A stretch of 64,000 bases of DNA from Paludibacteraceae bacterium (GTDB lineage Bacteria; Bacteroidota; Bacteroidia; Bacteroidales; Paludibacteraceae): contig CAJOFU010000003.1 of the NCBI GenBank assembly GCA_905233935.1, positions 55,699-119,698 on the forward strand, read 5' to 3'. Positions 9,584 through 19,032 of this stretch are shown one piece after another. The notes under the pieces were generated by a model. That model did no database searches and was not told the origin of the DNA. It saw only the letters and a program-made list of their open reading frames with translations. Within the stretch, counting starts at the first letter, position 1. Each line of letters begins with the position of its first letter. The position numbers were made by a program, and so were the translations under genes.

Positions 9584-10312
9584 AACGAACTAATCAAATA
9601 TTTCGAAGCTCTTGAGGCACGTCTGGCTGCCCAAGAAGAGCGTATAGCCAAACTGGAGAGTGTGGTAAACAAGTTCATTGAATTGCAACCACAACTCGAA
9701 GAGAACATGAAAGCCTGTTCCGATCTGGCAGAGAGGATGAATAAGATCCTCGATGAAGGTATTCAGGTAACAGCCGAACCGGAGGTGGATGTCGAACTCA
9801 TTTACCCCGAGGACGAAGAGGCAACCGTTGAACTGCCGCAAGAGGATGCAGCCGTAGTAGAACCTGTTGCAGAGCCGGAACCCGAGGTAGCGCTTCAGCC
9901 CGAACCAGAACCGGTAGTTGAACCTCAGCCCGTAGTAGAGCCTGAGCCGCAACTGGAAATTCCGGGAGTTCCTGAGGTTCCAGAAGCTCCGCAAGCTTCT
10001 GAGCCACAGCCTGCGCCAGCACCCGAACCTGCACCTGTATCCCAACCCGAGGCGCCGCGTGCACCGCAGCAGACCTCACTCTTTGGTGCAGCCGTAACGG
10101 ATATCCGTCAGGCGGTGTCGATCGGTGACCGTTTCCTCTTCCAGCGCGAACTATTTGGCGGTAACGCAGAAAAGCTGCAACAAACCCTTACTGAACTCAA
10201 TGCCCTGCACTCCTTCGACGAGGCAGTAGCATTCATTGAGCGCTTCGGTTGGGACAAGCAGTCGCCTACTCACGAACTGTTCATCAACGTATTACGTCGC
10301 CGTTTTCAGTAA
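9581..10312 (+). CDS. Hypothetical: coiled coil + Pro/Glu linker + conserved-looking C-terminal domain
   Basis: N-term LAAQEERIAKLESVV; EPEPEVALQPEPEPVVEPQP; C-term DIRQAVSIGDRFLFQRELFGGNAEKLQQTLTELNALHSFDEAVAFIERFGWD. Confidence 0.75.
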   Translation: MNELIKYFEALEARLAAQEERIAKLESVVNKFIELQPQLEENMKACSDLAERMNKILDEGIQVTAEPEVDVELIYPEDEEATVELPQEDAAVVEPVAEPEPEVALQPEPEPVVEPQPVVEPEPQLEIPGVPEVPEAPQASEPQPAPAPEPAPVSQPEAPRAPQQTSLFGAAVTDIRQAVSIGDRFLFQRELFGGNAEKLQQTLTELNALHSFDEAVAFIERFGWDKQSPTHELFINVLRRRFQ

Positions 10313-10325
10313 TCGCTGCAAAATA

Positions 10326-10346
10326 TTAATTGTTAATTGTTAACTG
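10326..10346. repeat. Heptads TTAATTG TTAATTG TTAACTG before rsmI
   Basis: Direct reading. Confidence 0.8.
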
Positions 10347-10347
10347 A

Positions 10348-11010
10348 ATGCTGTACGTTGTCCCCACGCCGGTGGGAAATATGGAAGACATCACGATGCG
10401 GGCACTGCGTGTGCTGCGAGAGGTGGATGTGATCTACGCGGAAGATACGCGTACCACATCTGTCTTGCTCAAGCATCACGATATCCACACACCGCTACGT
10501 GCCCACCATAAGTTCAACGAGCACGAGACCTGCGAACGCATAGCCGATGCTATCGCTGCCGGCGAAAAAGCTGCACTCGTATCTGATGCCGGCACGCCGG
10601 GCATCAGTGATCCGGGGTTCATGCTGGTTCGCGCTTGTGTGGCGCGTGGCGTAGATGTGCAGTGTCTGCCCGGCGCAACGGCTTTAGTACCGGCACTCGT
10701 GGATTCCGGTCTGCCATGTGAGCGGTTCTACTTCGAGGGCTTTCTTCCCCAAAAGAAAGGTCGCCAGACAAGACTGAACCTGCTTGCCGAGCAAGACCAC
10801 ACGATGATCATCTATGAGTCGCCTTTCCGCCTCGTAAAGACCTTGGAGCAACTCGCAGGAGTCTTAGGTGCTGACCGTCAGGCTTCTGTCAGTCGCGAGA
10901 TAAGCAAACTCTTTGAGCAGACCGTTCGCGGCTCATTGGCTGAGTTGACAGAACATTTTAAGCAACAACCACCGAAAGGAGAAATAGTGTTAATTGTAGC
11001 AGGAAAATGA
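10348..11010 (+). CDS. rsmI: 16S rRNA (cytidine1402-2'-O)-methyltransferase
   Basis: LYVVPTPVGNMEDITMRALRVL, EDTRTTSVLLKHH, SDAGTPGISDPG. Confidence 0.95.
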   Translation: MLYVVPTPVGNMEDITMRALRVLREVDVIYAEDTRTTSVLLKHHDIHTPLRAHHKFNEHETCERIADAIAAGEKAALVSDAGTPGISDPGFMLVRACVARGVDVQCLPGATALVPALVDSGLPCERFYFEGFLPQKKGRQTRLNLLAEQDHTMIIYESPFRLVKTLEQLAGVLGADRQASVSREISKLFEQTVRGSLAELTEHFKQQPPKGEIVLIVAGK

Positions 11011-12461
11011 GTGAGATGAAATCCTTGGCGAAGGACACCGCCATCTACGGAGTAAGCAGTATAGTAGGTAAGTTTCTTAACTACCTGCTCGTGCCGCTCT
11101 ATACCTACGTTCTCAAGCAGACAGCCGACTATGGTATAGTCACCAACCTCTATGCGTGGACTGCTTTGCTGCTCGTGATTCTCACCTACGGCATGGAAAC
11201 GGGATTCTTCCGTTTCGCCAACCGCGAGGATCAGGACAGCCCGACTGTCTATAAGACAGCGTTCCTGTGTCTGCTGTCCACCAGTGCAGTATTTGCAGTA
11301 CTCGTCACCCTCTTCCGCCAGCCAATAGCGAACCTCTTGGGATACTCCGACCATGCGGAGTTTGTGGCGATGATGTTTGTGACGGTGGCTATTGATGCGT
11401 TTGCTTGTATCCCGTTTGCATATCTGCGCCAACAGAAACGCTCGATGCTCTTTGCCGGATTGAAACTATTGTTCGTGCTGCTGAACATAGCCTTCAACCT
11501 CTTGTTCCTCGTTGTGCTGGGCAAGAACGATGTGTTCTACGTCTTCTTGAGTAACATCCTCGCTACCACCATCCAGACGCTTGTATTACTGCCGTTCACG
11601 TTGCCCAAAGGCGGACGTTTTGACGGAGGTGTGCTGCGGCTTATGCTCCGTTACTCCTTGCCGCTGTTGGTGCTCGGCGTTGCGGGTATCATGAACCAGA
11701 CGCTCGACCGCATCCTTTTCCCTTACCTCTATCCGGGCGATGATGCACAGGCGCAATTGGGTATCTACGGTGCATGCTTCAAGGTGGCGATGGTGATGAT
11801 GATGTTCACGCAGGCTTTCCGTTATGCGTACGAGCCGTTTGTGTTCAGCAAGCACAAAGACCGCCACTCCGTTGAAGCTTACGCCGATGCAATGAAGTAT
11901 TATATTATATTCTCGTACCTTATCCTCTTGGGCGTCATCTTCTACCTCGACATCTTCCGTTATATTGTATCAAGTGCATATTGGGAAGGACTGAAGATCG
12001 TGCCTGTTGTGCTCTGGACGTACGTGTTCCAAGGCATATATTTCAACCTCTCGTTCTGGTACAAGCTGACGGACGAAACCAAGTGGGGTGCATACTTCTC
12101 GCTCATAGGACTTGCTATCACGCTTGTACTGCAGGTAGTCTTCGTACCGATCATCGGTTATTGGGCAAGTTGCGGCAGTAGCTTGGTTTGTTACTTCGTG
12201 ATTATGCTGCTCTCGTTCTTTATCGGACAAAAGAAAGCCCCGATACCCTACGACCTGCGCCGTATAGGACAATACACCGTACTCACCATCGGTCTGCTTG
12301 CCGTCTATTACGCCCTGCGTCTGTACTACATCCACAACATGTGGCTACTCATGGCTATCAGCACTGTGCTGATTATAGTATATCTATTTGTGTTAACCCG
12401 TAAAGATTTCCCTCTGCAAAATGTTCTCAGGAATCGTAGAAGCAATGGCTCAGGTCGTTAA
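11007..12461 (+). CDS. Polysaccharide flippase (Wzx/MATE-like)
   Basis: Multi-TM; KDTAIYGVSSIVGKFLNYLLVPLYTYVL. Confidence 0.85.
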   Translation: MSEMKSLAKDTAIYGVSSIVGKFLNYLLVPLYTYVLKQTADYGIVTNLYAWTALLLVILTYGMETGFFRFANREDQDSPTVYKTAFLCLLSTSAVFAVLVTLFRQPIANLLGYSDHAEFVAMMFVTVAIDAFACIPFAYLRQQKRSMLFAGLKLLFVLLNIAFNLLFLVVLGKNDVFYVFLSNILATTIQTLVLLPFTLPKGGRFDGGVLRLMLRYSLPLLVLGVAGIMNQTLDRILFPYLYPGDDAQAQLGIYGACFKVAMVMMMFTQAFRYAYEPFVFSKHKDRHSVEAYADAMKYYIIFSYLILLGVIFYLDIFRYIVSSAYWEGLKIVPVVLWTYVFQGIYFNLSFWYKLTDETKWGAYFSLIGLAITLVLQVVFVPIIGYWASCGSSLVCYFVIMLLSFFIGQKKAPIPYDLRRIGQYTVLTIGLLAVYYALRLYYIHNMWLLMAISTVLIIVYLFVLTRKDFPLQNVLRNRRSNGSGR

Positions 12462-13038
12462 AATTGACCAAGAGCAGACTAATAAACATTTCACACTGCG
12501 CAACCCTTTCGGTGACGCGTTCAGTATTGATCAGTCCATCGCTCACAACGGTGTATGTCTGACGGTTGTTTCGTCGGATAGTGATACCTATACCGTCACC
12601 GCTATGCAAGAGACGCTGCGACTGACGAACCTCGACGCACTCAAAGTTGGTGACTATGTCAACTTGGAACGTGCTATGACGCTCGACAAAGCCTTGGACG
12701 GTCACATAGTACAGGGACATGTCGATCAGAAAGCCACGTGCATCGAGCGTCGTGAGACAGACGGCTCGTGGTACTTCCGCTTTGCGTATCAATCGTCGCC
12801 CGAGATGATCAAGCGCGGGTACTTCTGCGTGGATAAAGGCTCGGTGACCATCAACGGCGTCAGCCTCACGGTCTGCGAACCCGACGTCAAGGGCGACACA
12901 GGTTACGTTTCGGTATGTATTATTCCCTACACCTACGAGAATACGAATTTCCGATTCATCGAAGTAGGCACCGAAGTAAACATCGAGTTCGACATCATCG
13001 GCAAATATCTCTCCCGCTACCTCGAACTCACCAAATAA
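12421..13038 (+). CDS. ribE: Riboflavin synthase alpha subunit
   Basis: MFSGIVEAMAQV, IAHNGVCLTVV, VDKGSVTINGVSLTV. Confidence 0.93.
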   Translation: MFSGIVEAMAQVVKIDQEQTNKHFTLRNPFGDAFSIDQSIAHNGVCLTVVSSDSDTYTVTAMQETLRLTNLDALKVGDYVNLERAMTLDKALDGHIVQGHVDQKATCIERRETDGSWYFRFAYQSSPEMIKRGYFCVDKGSVTINGVSLTVCEPDVKGDTGYVSVCIIPYTYENTNFRFIEVGTEVNIEFDIIGKYLSRYLELTK

Positions 13039-13078
13039 ATGGGCAAATTAGAAAATGAATAAATAATTAAATGAATTT

Positions 13079-13663
13079 ATGGATAAAATCAGTTATGGAT
13101 TAGGCCTCTCGATAGGTCAACAGATGAAGTCCAGTGGCGTGAAGGAACTTGCCTACGCCGATCTGGCAGCCGGCGTACAAGATATGCTGGAAGGTAATCA
13201 ACCCAAAGTAAGTTTCCAGGAAGCACAACAGGCTATCAGCAAGTTCTTTGCTGAACTGGAAGAGAAAGCTTCCGTAGCCGCAAAGGCAGCCGGTGAAGCG
13301 TTCCTTGCAGAGAATGCCAAACGCCCGGGCGTAAAAGTCACTGCTTCCGGTTTACAGTACGAGGTGCTCGACGGAACCATCGGACAAAAACCAAAAGCCA
13401 CCGACACCGTGCGTGTACATTACGAAGGCACACTGCCTGACGGTACAGTGTTCGACAGCAGTTACAAACGCGGCGAGCCGATCTCGTTCGCGCTCAATCA
13501 GGTCATCGCCGGCTGGACAGAAGGATTGCAACTTATGTCTGTTGGCTCGAAGTACAAACTGTTCATTCCCTACCACCTCGGTTACGGTGAGCGTGGTGCA
13601 GGCGCAACGATCCCGCCATACTCTGCACTTGTATTCACAGTAGAACTTTTAGGCATTGAATAA
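13079..13663 (+). CDS. FKBP-type peptidyl-prolyl isomerase
   Basis: [46 protein letters not shown]. Confidence 0.92.
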   Translation: MDKISYGLGLSIGQQMKSSGVKELAYADLAAGVQDMLEGNQPKVSFQEAQQAISKFFAELEEKASVAAKAAGEAFLAENAKRPGVKVTASGLQYEVLDGTIGQKPKATDTVRVHYEGTLPDGTVFDSSYKRGEPISFALNQVIAGWTEGLQLMSVGSKYKLFIPYHLGYGERGAGATIPPYSALVFTVELLGIE

Positions 13664-13727
13664 TTCGAAATATCGATTTGTCGATATCCCGATATATCGA
13701 AAATTAACGATCAATAAATCAACAATA

Positions 13728-14984
13728 ATGAAGAAATTATCAATTATCATTCTTGCCGCCATGGCATTGGTTTCGTGCGGCAACACCTACACAGCCCAAC
13801 AGGCAGAACTGTCGAATGTGAACGACTCCATGAACTTCGCTTTGGGTATTATTAACGGTGCACAGATCAAAGTGTACACTCTGAGCAACGACAGCTCGGC
13901 AGAAACAGTAGCGGAATTTATCGACGCCCTGCAGGCTGGTTATGACGGCTCGGTACCCGAACTGTCACATGAAGCGCAAACCGGTATGAGCATTGGTGCC
14001 GGTATTGCAGAGTGCGAGAAGAGCGGTTTGGCTGACAACCCCGCGTGGACGCTCAACGAGAAGTTGTTCTTCCAAGGTCTGGTTAACGGTCTGGAGCACG
14101 ACACAACTGTGATGGATGCCGCTTTTGCCCGTCAGTTCTTCCAGAATCAATATGCTGCATCGCAAGGTTCGACTGAGAAGGCCGGAAAGCCTATCAAAGG
14201 TACGTGCCCAAGCAAGGCTAAGACAATTGTACTCAAGTCGCTTAACGACTCGCTGAACTATGCGTTCGGTTTGATGAATGGTAGTGACATAGCCATGTAC
14301 GTGCTGGCTGATGATACACTTGGCAAACAAAAAGCCACCCTCATCAAGCACATCAACAAAGGTCTGAAGGAGAATGTGCGCAACCCGCGACTCAAGAATA
14401 TGGGTGAACAGATCGGTAAAACCATCAAGAAACAGGAAACCGACCATGAAGGTCTGTTTGGTGAACCGTCATTGGAAATCGACTTCGCACTCATCAAGCA
14501 AGGTCTTCTCAACGGTTTGCTCGGCGATGAGAGCCAGTTTGACAGCCGCTCAGCCAGCGAGTATATCCAAGCCACACTCAACCACATCAAGTATGGTGAC
14601 ACCAAGGAGCAAGGCGAAAAGTTCCTCGAGGAGAATAAACTCCGTGAGGGTGTGATCGTTACCGAGAGCGGTCTGCAATACGAAGTATTGAAGATGGGTA
14701 AAGGTAAGAAACCTACTGCTACGGATCGCGTAAAGGTTCACTATCATGGTACGCTGACCGACGGTACGGTGTTTGACAGTAGCGTGGAGCGTGGCGAACC
14801 GATTGTGTTTGGTCTTAACCAAGTTATCCCGGGTTGGACGGAAGGTGTACAGTTGATGCCTGTAGGCTCGAAGTTCCGCTTCTTTATCCCGCAGAACCTC
14901 GGCTACGGCGAACGTGCTGCCGGCAGTATCCCGCCGTACTCAACCTTGATCTTCGAGGTTGAACTGCTCGATATTGAGAAGTAA
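13728..14984 (+). CDS. FKBP-type PPIase lipoprotein with duplicated FKBP_N-like region
   Basis: Lipobox [19 protein letters not shown]; repeated [24 protein letters not shown] / [28 protein letters not shown] core. Confidence 0.9.
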   Translation: MKKLSIIILAAMALVSCGNTYTAQQAELSNVNDSMNFALGIINGAQIKVYTLSNDSSAETVAEFIDALQAGYDGSVPELSHEAQTGMSIGAGIAECEKSGLADNPAWTLNEKLFFQGLVNGLEHDTTVMDAAFARQFFQNQYAASQGSTEKAGKPIKGTCPSKAKTIVLKSLNDSLNYAFGLMNGSDIAMYVLADDTLGKQKATLIKHINKGLKENVRNPRLKNMGEQIGKTIKKQETDHEGLFGEPSLEIDFALIKQGLLNGLLGDESQFDSRSASEYIQATLNHIKYGDTKEQGEKFLEENKLREGVIVTESGLQYEVLKMGKGKKPTATDRVKVHYHGTLTDGTVFDSSVERGEPIVFGLNQVIPGWTEGVQLMPVGSKFRFFIPQNLGYGERAAGSIPPYSTLIFEVELLDIEK

Positions 14985-14987
14985 CTT

Positions 14988-15055
14988 TTTAACGTTTTAC
15001 GCAGTAAAACCATTTTAACACTTTAACTGTTTAACGTTTTACGCAGTAAAACCAT
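14988..15055. repeat. Two 26-bp direct repeats TTTAACGTTTTACGCAGTAAAACCAT, offset 42 bp (6x7)
   Basis: Copies at 14988-15013 and 15030-15055, each containing hairpin GTTTTAC-GCA-GTAAAAC. Confidence 0.9.
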
Positions 15056-15060
15056 AAACC

Positions 15061-16620
15061 ATGGGCGTAATAGCAAAGCAAAGCATCAGAGGCACCATCG
15101 TCACCTATCTTGGGGTGGCGGTGGGCTTTCTGACGACATTCTTTGTTATTACCCGTTTCCTTACAGCCGAGGAGATTGGTTTGGCGCGCGTGTTGATTGA
15201 TGCCGCTACGCTGTTCATCGGCTTGGCGCAACTCGGTACAAGCTCTTCCATCCTTCGCTTCTATCCGTACTTTGTCACCAACACGCAGTCATCAGCATGC
15301 AGTCACCAACACGCAGTCACTAACACGCAGTCTGACGAGCACGGCTTCTTTTTCTGGACGATGCTGGTGCCGATGATAGGGTTTCTACTTGTAGCGGCAC
15401 TATTCCTCACTTGTTATGCACCGCTCAATCAGTGGTTTGGTGAGAAAAGTCCGCTGTTTGTCAACTATTACTATCTCGTTCTTCCGCTGGCATTCTTTAT
15501 GTTGTACCAAGCGGTGTTTGAGACCAACGCCAATGTCCGCATGCACATCGTTGTGCCGCGTGCGGTACGCGAACTGTTGACGCGCATCGGGTTGCTCGTC
15601 GTCTATCTGCTCTACGCCTTCGATGTGCTGACCATGGACGGCTTTGTGTACTCATTGATCGGCGTATATGCGCTCGCTACCTTGTGTAATGCCGTCTATC
15701 TGTTTTCGCTGGGCGGTATAAGCCTCAAGCCGGATTTTGCCTATCTCAAGCAGAACAAACCTCTTGTCCGCAAATATCTGTATTATACTGCGTTTCTTGT
15801 TCTTTCGGCAGTTGTGTCAGTGCTTGCGCCTACGCTCTCATCGTTCTTTATCACGGCTCAGATGGGACTGAATTACACAGGCATCTTCGCTATCGCTACG
15901 TATATAGCGGTGATGGTCAGTATTCCCTACCGTTCGCTTACGGCTATAGCCTCGCCGCAACTGTCAATGGCGATCAAGAACAACAACCGCGAGGAGACCG
16001 GCACTCTCCTGGCGCAGGTAAGCGGTAATCTGCTGCTCATCGGCGGATTGATTCTTGCGGCAATATGGGTGAATATTGATCTGATCTTCACTATCCTGCC
16101 CAACGGTGAAACCTACGCTATAGCCAAACGTACCGTGTTGCTGTTAGGCATCGGGCAGTTATTTGTCGCTACGTTCCAGTTCACCTTCACCGCCCTGAGT
16201 TATTCGCGTTTCTACCCGTTCTCACTGTTGTTCTCGTTTGTGCTGACCGCCTTGGCGTTGTTGCTGAATAACATGTTCATTCCTCGCTGGGGCATGGACG
16301 GTGCAGCCTTTGCCACACTGATAGCCGATGTCACTTATTACGCCTTAGCGGTGCTGACCGTGCATCTCACATTCCGCTGCCGCATTCTTACGAGGCGACA
16401 TCTGTTGACCATCATACTGCTCGTTCTGCTGTTTGCCGCCAACTGGCTTTGCTTGCGGTTTGTGCCGATCAGCAATATCTGGTTGAGCAGTATTCTGCGC
16501 TCGCTGCTGATTGTCATCACAGCCGCTTTGGCGTACCGCTGGCAACTCAGTCCCGAACTCAATCAGGTCATCCGCCAACACATAGTCACTAACACGAAGT
16601 CACCAACAAGCAGTCACTAA
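15061..16620 (+). CDS. Polysaccharide flippase with in-frame heptad insertion
   Basis: Multi-TM; SIRGTIVTYLGVAVGFLTTFFVITRFLTAEEIGLARVLID; insertion VTNTQSSACSHQHAVTNTQSDEHG. Confidence 0.85.
   Translation: MGVIAKQSIRGTIVTYLGVAVGFLTTFFVITRFLTAEEIGLARVLIDAATLFIGLAQLGTSSSILRFYPYFVTNTQSSACSHQHAVTNTQSDEHGFFFWTMLVPMIGFLLVAALFLTCYAPLNQWFGEKSPLFVNYYYLVLPLAFFMLYQAVFETNANVRMHIVVPRAVRELLTRIGLLVVYLLYAFDVLTMDGFVYSLIGVYALATLCNAVYLFSLGGISLKPDFAYLKQNKPLVRKYLYYTAFLVLSAVVSVLAPTLSSFFITAQMGLNYTGIFAIATYIAVMVSIPYRSLTAIASPQLSMAIKNNNREETGTLLAQVSGNLLLIGGLILAAIWVNIDLIFTILPNGETYAIAKRTVLLLGIGQLFVATFQFTFTALSYSRFYPFSLLFSFVLTALALLLNNMFIPRWGMDGAAFATLIADVTYYALAVLTVHLTFRCRILTRRHLLTIILLVLLFAANWLCLRFVPISNIWLSSILRSLLIVITAALAYRWQLSPELNQVIRQHIVTNTKSPTSSH
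15272..15334. repeat. Nine-heptad array (CAACACG/CAGTCAC) inside flippase
   Basis: TTGTCAC CAACACG CAGTCAT CAGCATG CAGTCAC CAACACG CAGTCAC TAACACG CAGTCTG. Confidence 0.95.
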
Positions 16621-16631
16621 CACGAAGTTTA
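16576..16631. repeat. Heptad array over flippase stop codon, before truA
   Basis: CAACACA TAGTCAC TAACACG AAGTCAC CAACAAG CAGTCAC TAACACG AAGTTTA. Confidence 0.95.
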
Positions 16632-16633
16632 CT

Positions 16634-17374
16634 ATGCGTTATTTCATCGAGTTCGCTTATAAGGGTACACATTACCACGGCTCGCAGATTCAGCCCAACG
16701 GTATAACCGTGCAAAACGTCTTGCAAGATGCTTTCTTTACTATTCTGCGCACGCCGGTTGCCTTGACGTTTGCCGGACGAACGGACGCCGGTGTACATGC
16801 CATGCAGATGTTTGCGCATTTCGACCTTGATATGGATCCGCCTGCTGTCGAACGTCTCAACCGACTGCTTCCCAATGACATCGCTGTGTATCGCATCTTT
16901 CACGTGGCGGACGATCTGCATGCGCGGTTCTCTGCTGTCAGTCGCACCTACGAGTACCGCATCGTAACCCGCAAATCGCCTTTCACGCATAACACGCGCA
17001 CGTACATACCCGTACCTCTTGACTATGACGCCATGAACGAGGCGGCACAACGGTTGCTTGGTACCCACGATTTTGCATCGTTCTGCAAACTCCATACCGA
17101 TGCCAAAACAACCATCTGCACCATTACAGAAGCACGATGGATAAAAAAAACAGATGGTGCTGTCTTCACCATCACTGCGAATCGTTTCTTGAGGAATATG
17201 GTTCGTGCCGTAGTGGGCACGCTCTTTGAGGTGGGCAGACACAAACTCTCACCCGATGACTTCGAGGCTGTCATTGCCTCACGTTCCCGTCAGGTTGCTG
17301 GACAGTCGGCTCCAGCCGAAGGATTATTTCTTATGCGTGTTCAGTATCCGGAGTGTTCAGCACAAGGCTGTTGA
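16634..17374 (+). CDS. truA: tRNA pseudouridine(38-40) synthase
   Basis: FIEFAYKGTHYHGSQIQPNGITVQNVLQDA, AGRTDAGVHAMQM, NRFLRNMVRAVVGTL. Confidence 0.95.
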   Translation: MRYFIEFAYKGTHYHGSQIQPNGITVQNVLQDAFFTILRTPVALTFAGRTDAGVHAMQMFAHFDLDMDPPAVERLNRLLPNDIAVYRIFHVADDLHARFSAVSRTYEYRIVTRKSPFTHNTRTYIPVPLDYDAMNEAAQRLLGTHDFASFCKLHTDAKTTICTITEARWIKKTDGAVFTITANRFLRNMVRAVVGTLFEVGRHKLSPDDFEAVIASRSRQVAGQSAPAEGLFLMRVQYPECSAQGC

Positions 17375-18179
17375 ACGCGTCCCGCTCTTTGTCCATTATC
17401 CAGCCCCATTTGTTGAAGTAACGGATCATGTTTACAGCATGAATCCATAGCATCCGTATGCTGTGGTACGATGCTTGACGGTGGGCGTGAACAATCGTTT
17501 CCGACGGGTAGTATAAGGTCAGGTAATCCCGATGAATCCGTCGGGTGAGATCAATGTCTTCGGGGTACATAAAGTACCGTTCGTCGAATAGTCCGGCTTT
17601 CAGCAGTGCTTCGGTGCGCAGCAGCATAAAGCAGCCGGACAGGTACGGTGCATTGATCGGTCGGGAGTGGTCAAGATGCCTAAGTTCAAATCGTTGGTTA
17701 GCCTTGCTCTCTTTGCCGCGTTTGCCTAACAGGATGCGGCGCAGCAGATCTATTGGGGTAGGCAGCAGTTTGCACAAATACTGCAATTCTCCGCTGACAC
17801 CGACGACGCGGGGCATCAATTGTCCGATGGCATCGTTACTCTGCATTACGTCAAGCAGATTGTCTATAGCCTCGGCTGTAACCTGTATATCTGAGTTGAT
17901 TACCAGATGAAAAGGTATCTCGTCGTATATCGTCTCGCGCATCGCTATATTGTTCGCTGCCCCGTAACCGAGGTTCTTACCTGTATGCCGATAACTGACT
18001 TCTGAACCCTGAATCCTGAATCCTGAATTCTGAATCCTGAATTCTGAATCCTCAGGCGAGTTGTCAATCAGATATATCTTATGCACATTCTCCGATTGCA
18101 GCAACTCTTCCACCAGAGGTTTCCATTCATCCTCCGGTGTCTTGTACAGTACAATCGATATATTCAGCAGCCTACCCAC
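17331..18179 (-). CDS. Glycosyltransferase family 2 with in-frame heptad insertion
   Basis: ISIVLYKTP, IYLIDNSPEDSEFRIQNSGFRIQGSEVSYRHTGKNLGYGAANN, SGCFMLLRTEAL. Confidence 0.9.
   Translation of the reverse strand: MGRLLNISIVLYKTPEDEWKPLVEELLQSENVHKIYLIDNSPEDSEFRIQNSGFRIQGSEVSYRHTGKNLGYGAANNIAMRETIYDEIPFHLVINSDIQVTAEAIDNLLDVMQSNDAIGQLMPRVVGVSGELQYLCKLLPTPIDLLRRILLGKRGKESKANQRFELRHLDHSRPINAPYLSGCFMLLRTEALLKAGLFDERYFMYPEDIDLTRRIHRDYLTLYYPSETIVHAHRQASYHSIRMLWIHAVNMIRYFNKWGWIMDKERDAFNSLVLNTPDTEHA
17995..18057. repeat. Nine-heptad array CTGAATC inside GT2 gene
   Basis: CTGACTT CTGAACC CTGAATC CTGAATC CTGAATT CTGAATC CTGAATT CTGAATC CTCAGGC. Confidence 0.97.
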
Positions 18180-18210
18180 CTCTTCAACTATTAACTATTC
18201 ACTTTTAACT

Positions 18211-18245
18211 AAAAAAGTGGTGCCCCTAAGTAGGGTACACCACTT
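18211..18245 (-). terminator. Rho-independent terminator of rpsP
   Basis: AAGTGGTG..CACCACTT outer stem, CCCT..AGGG inner stem, T6 on minus strand. Confidence 0.9.
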
Positions 18246-18264
18246 TGTTGCAACATGCTGTTGA

Positions 18265-18813
18265 TTATTCAGCAGCTTCTTGAGTTGCCTCTTGCACAGC
18301 CTCAGCAGCCTCTTTTGCAGCCTCAACGGCGGCAGCAGCAAGTGCCTCAGCGGCCTCCTGACGTTTCTTTGCAACGGCAGCGGCTTTGGCTTTGTTAGCC
18401 TCAACCTCTTGAGCCAGACGCTCCTTGGCGGTAGCAGCTTTCTTGCTTGCCTCCTCACGGCTGATCTTGCCGAACTTGGCATCCTTCTGAGCCTTCCATG
18501 CGTCGAAACGCTTCTGAGCCTCAGCCTCGCTGAATGCGCCTTTCTTTACACCACCCTGCAAGTGCTTCATGAGCAGTACGCCTTCGCCCGAAAGCAGGTT
18601 GCGTACGGTGTCGGTAGGTTGAGCACCTACGTTTACCCAATAAAGTGCACGCTCGAAGTTCAGATCGATCGTCAAGGGGTTGGTGTTAGGGTTGTACGAG
18701 CCAATGCGCTCGATGATTTTGCCGTCACGCGGTGAACGACTGTCGGCTACTACGATGTGGTAGTATGCATAGTCCTTGTGACCATGACGTGCCAAACGAA
18801 TTTTTGTTGCCAT
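18265..18813 (-). CDS. rpsP: 30S ribosomal protein S16 with Ala-rich C-terminal extension
   Basis: [42 protein letters not shown]. Confidence 0.97.
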   Translation of the reverse strand: MATKIRLARHGHKDYAYYHIVVADSRSPRDGKIIERIGSYNPNTNPLTIDLNFERALYWVNVGAQPTDTVRNLLSGEGVLLMKHLQGGVKKGAFSEAEAQKRFDAWKAQKDAKFGKISREEASKKAATAKERLAQEVEANKAKAAAVAKKRQEAAEALAAAAVEAAKEAAEAVQEATQEAAE

Positions 18814-18930
18814 TTGTTTGTTTGTTTATGGGCTACGATTGCTCGAATCGCCTGCCCGAGGTTAGTAATTGGTGAAATCGGTTGCATCGGTTTCACCGGA
18901 ATGGTCGTGCTTTTTTCTCGAAAAAGCGGA

Positions 18931-18938
18931 CAAAGATA
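18931..18938 (-). promoter_or_regulatory. -7 element TATCTTTG of rpsP
   Basis: CAAAGATA on + strand; leader about 110 nt. Confidence 0.6.
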
Positions 18939-19001
18939 GTATTTTTTTTGCAAACTTCCAAATTATTTTACAAAAAATTTGCAAATATAGTTATTTTTTT
19001 G

Positions 19002-19009
19002 TAATTTTG
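19002..19009 (+). promoter_or_regulatory. -7 element TAATTTTG of add
   Basis: TTTG about 20 bp upstream, start codon 24 bp downstream. Confidence 0.55.
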
Positions 19010-19032
19010 CAAGCCAAATCACAGAATGTACC

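Noticed and set aside
13664-13727. ATATCGAT/CGATATATCG palindromic stretch before the FKBP lipoprotein as an operator
   Set aside because: Probably another degenerate heptad array; too diverged to call confidently.
17995-18057. Heptad arrays as CRISPR repeats
   Set aside because: Unit is 7 bp with no spacers and no cas genes nearby.
18265-18400. Ala-rich C-terminal extension of S16 as a novel domain
   Set aside because: Low-complexity extensions of S16 are, to my knowledge, common in Bacteroidetes; noted only as part of rpsP.
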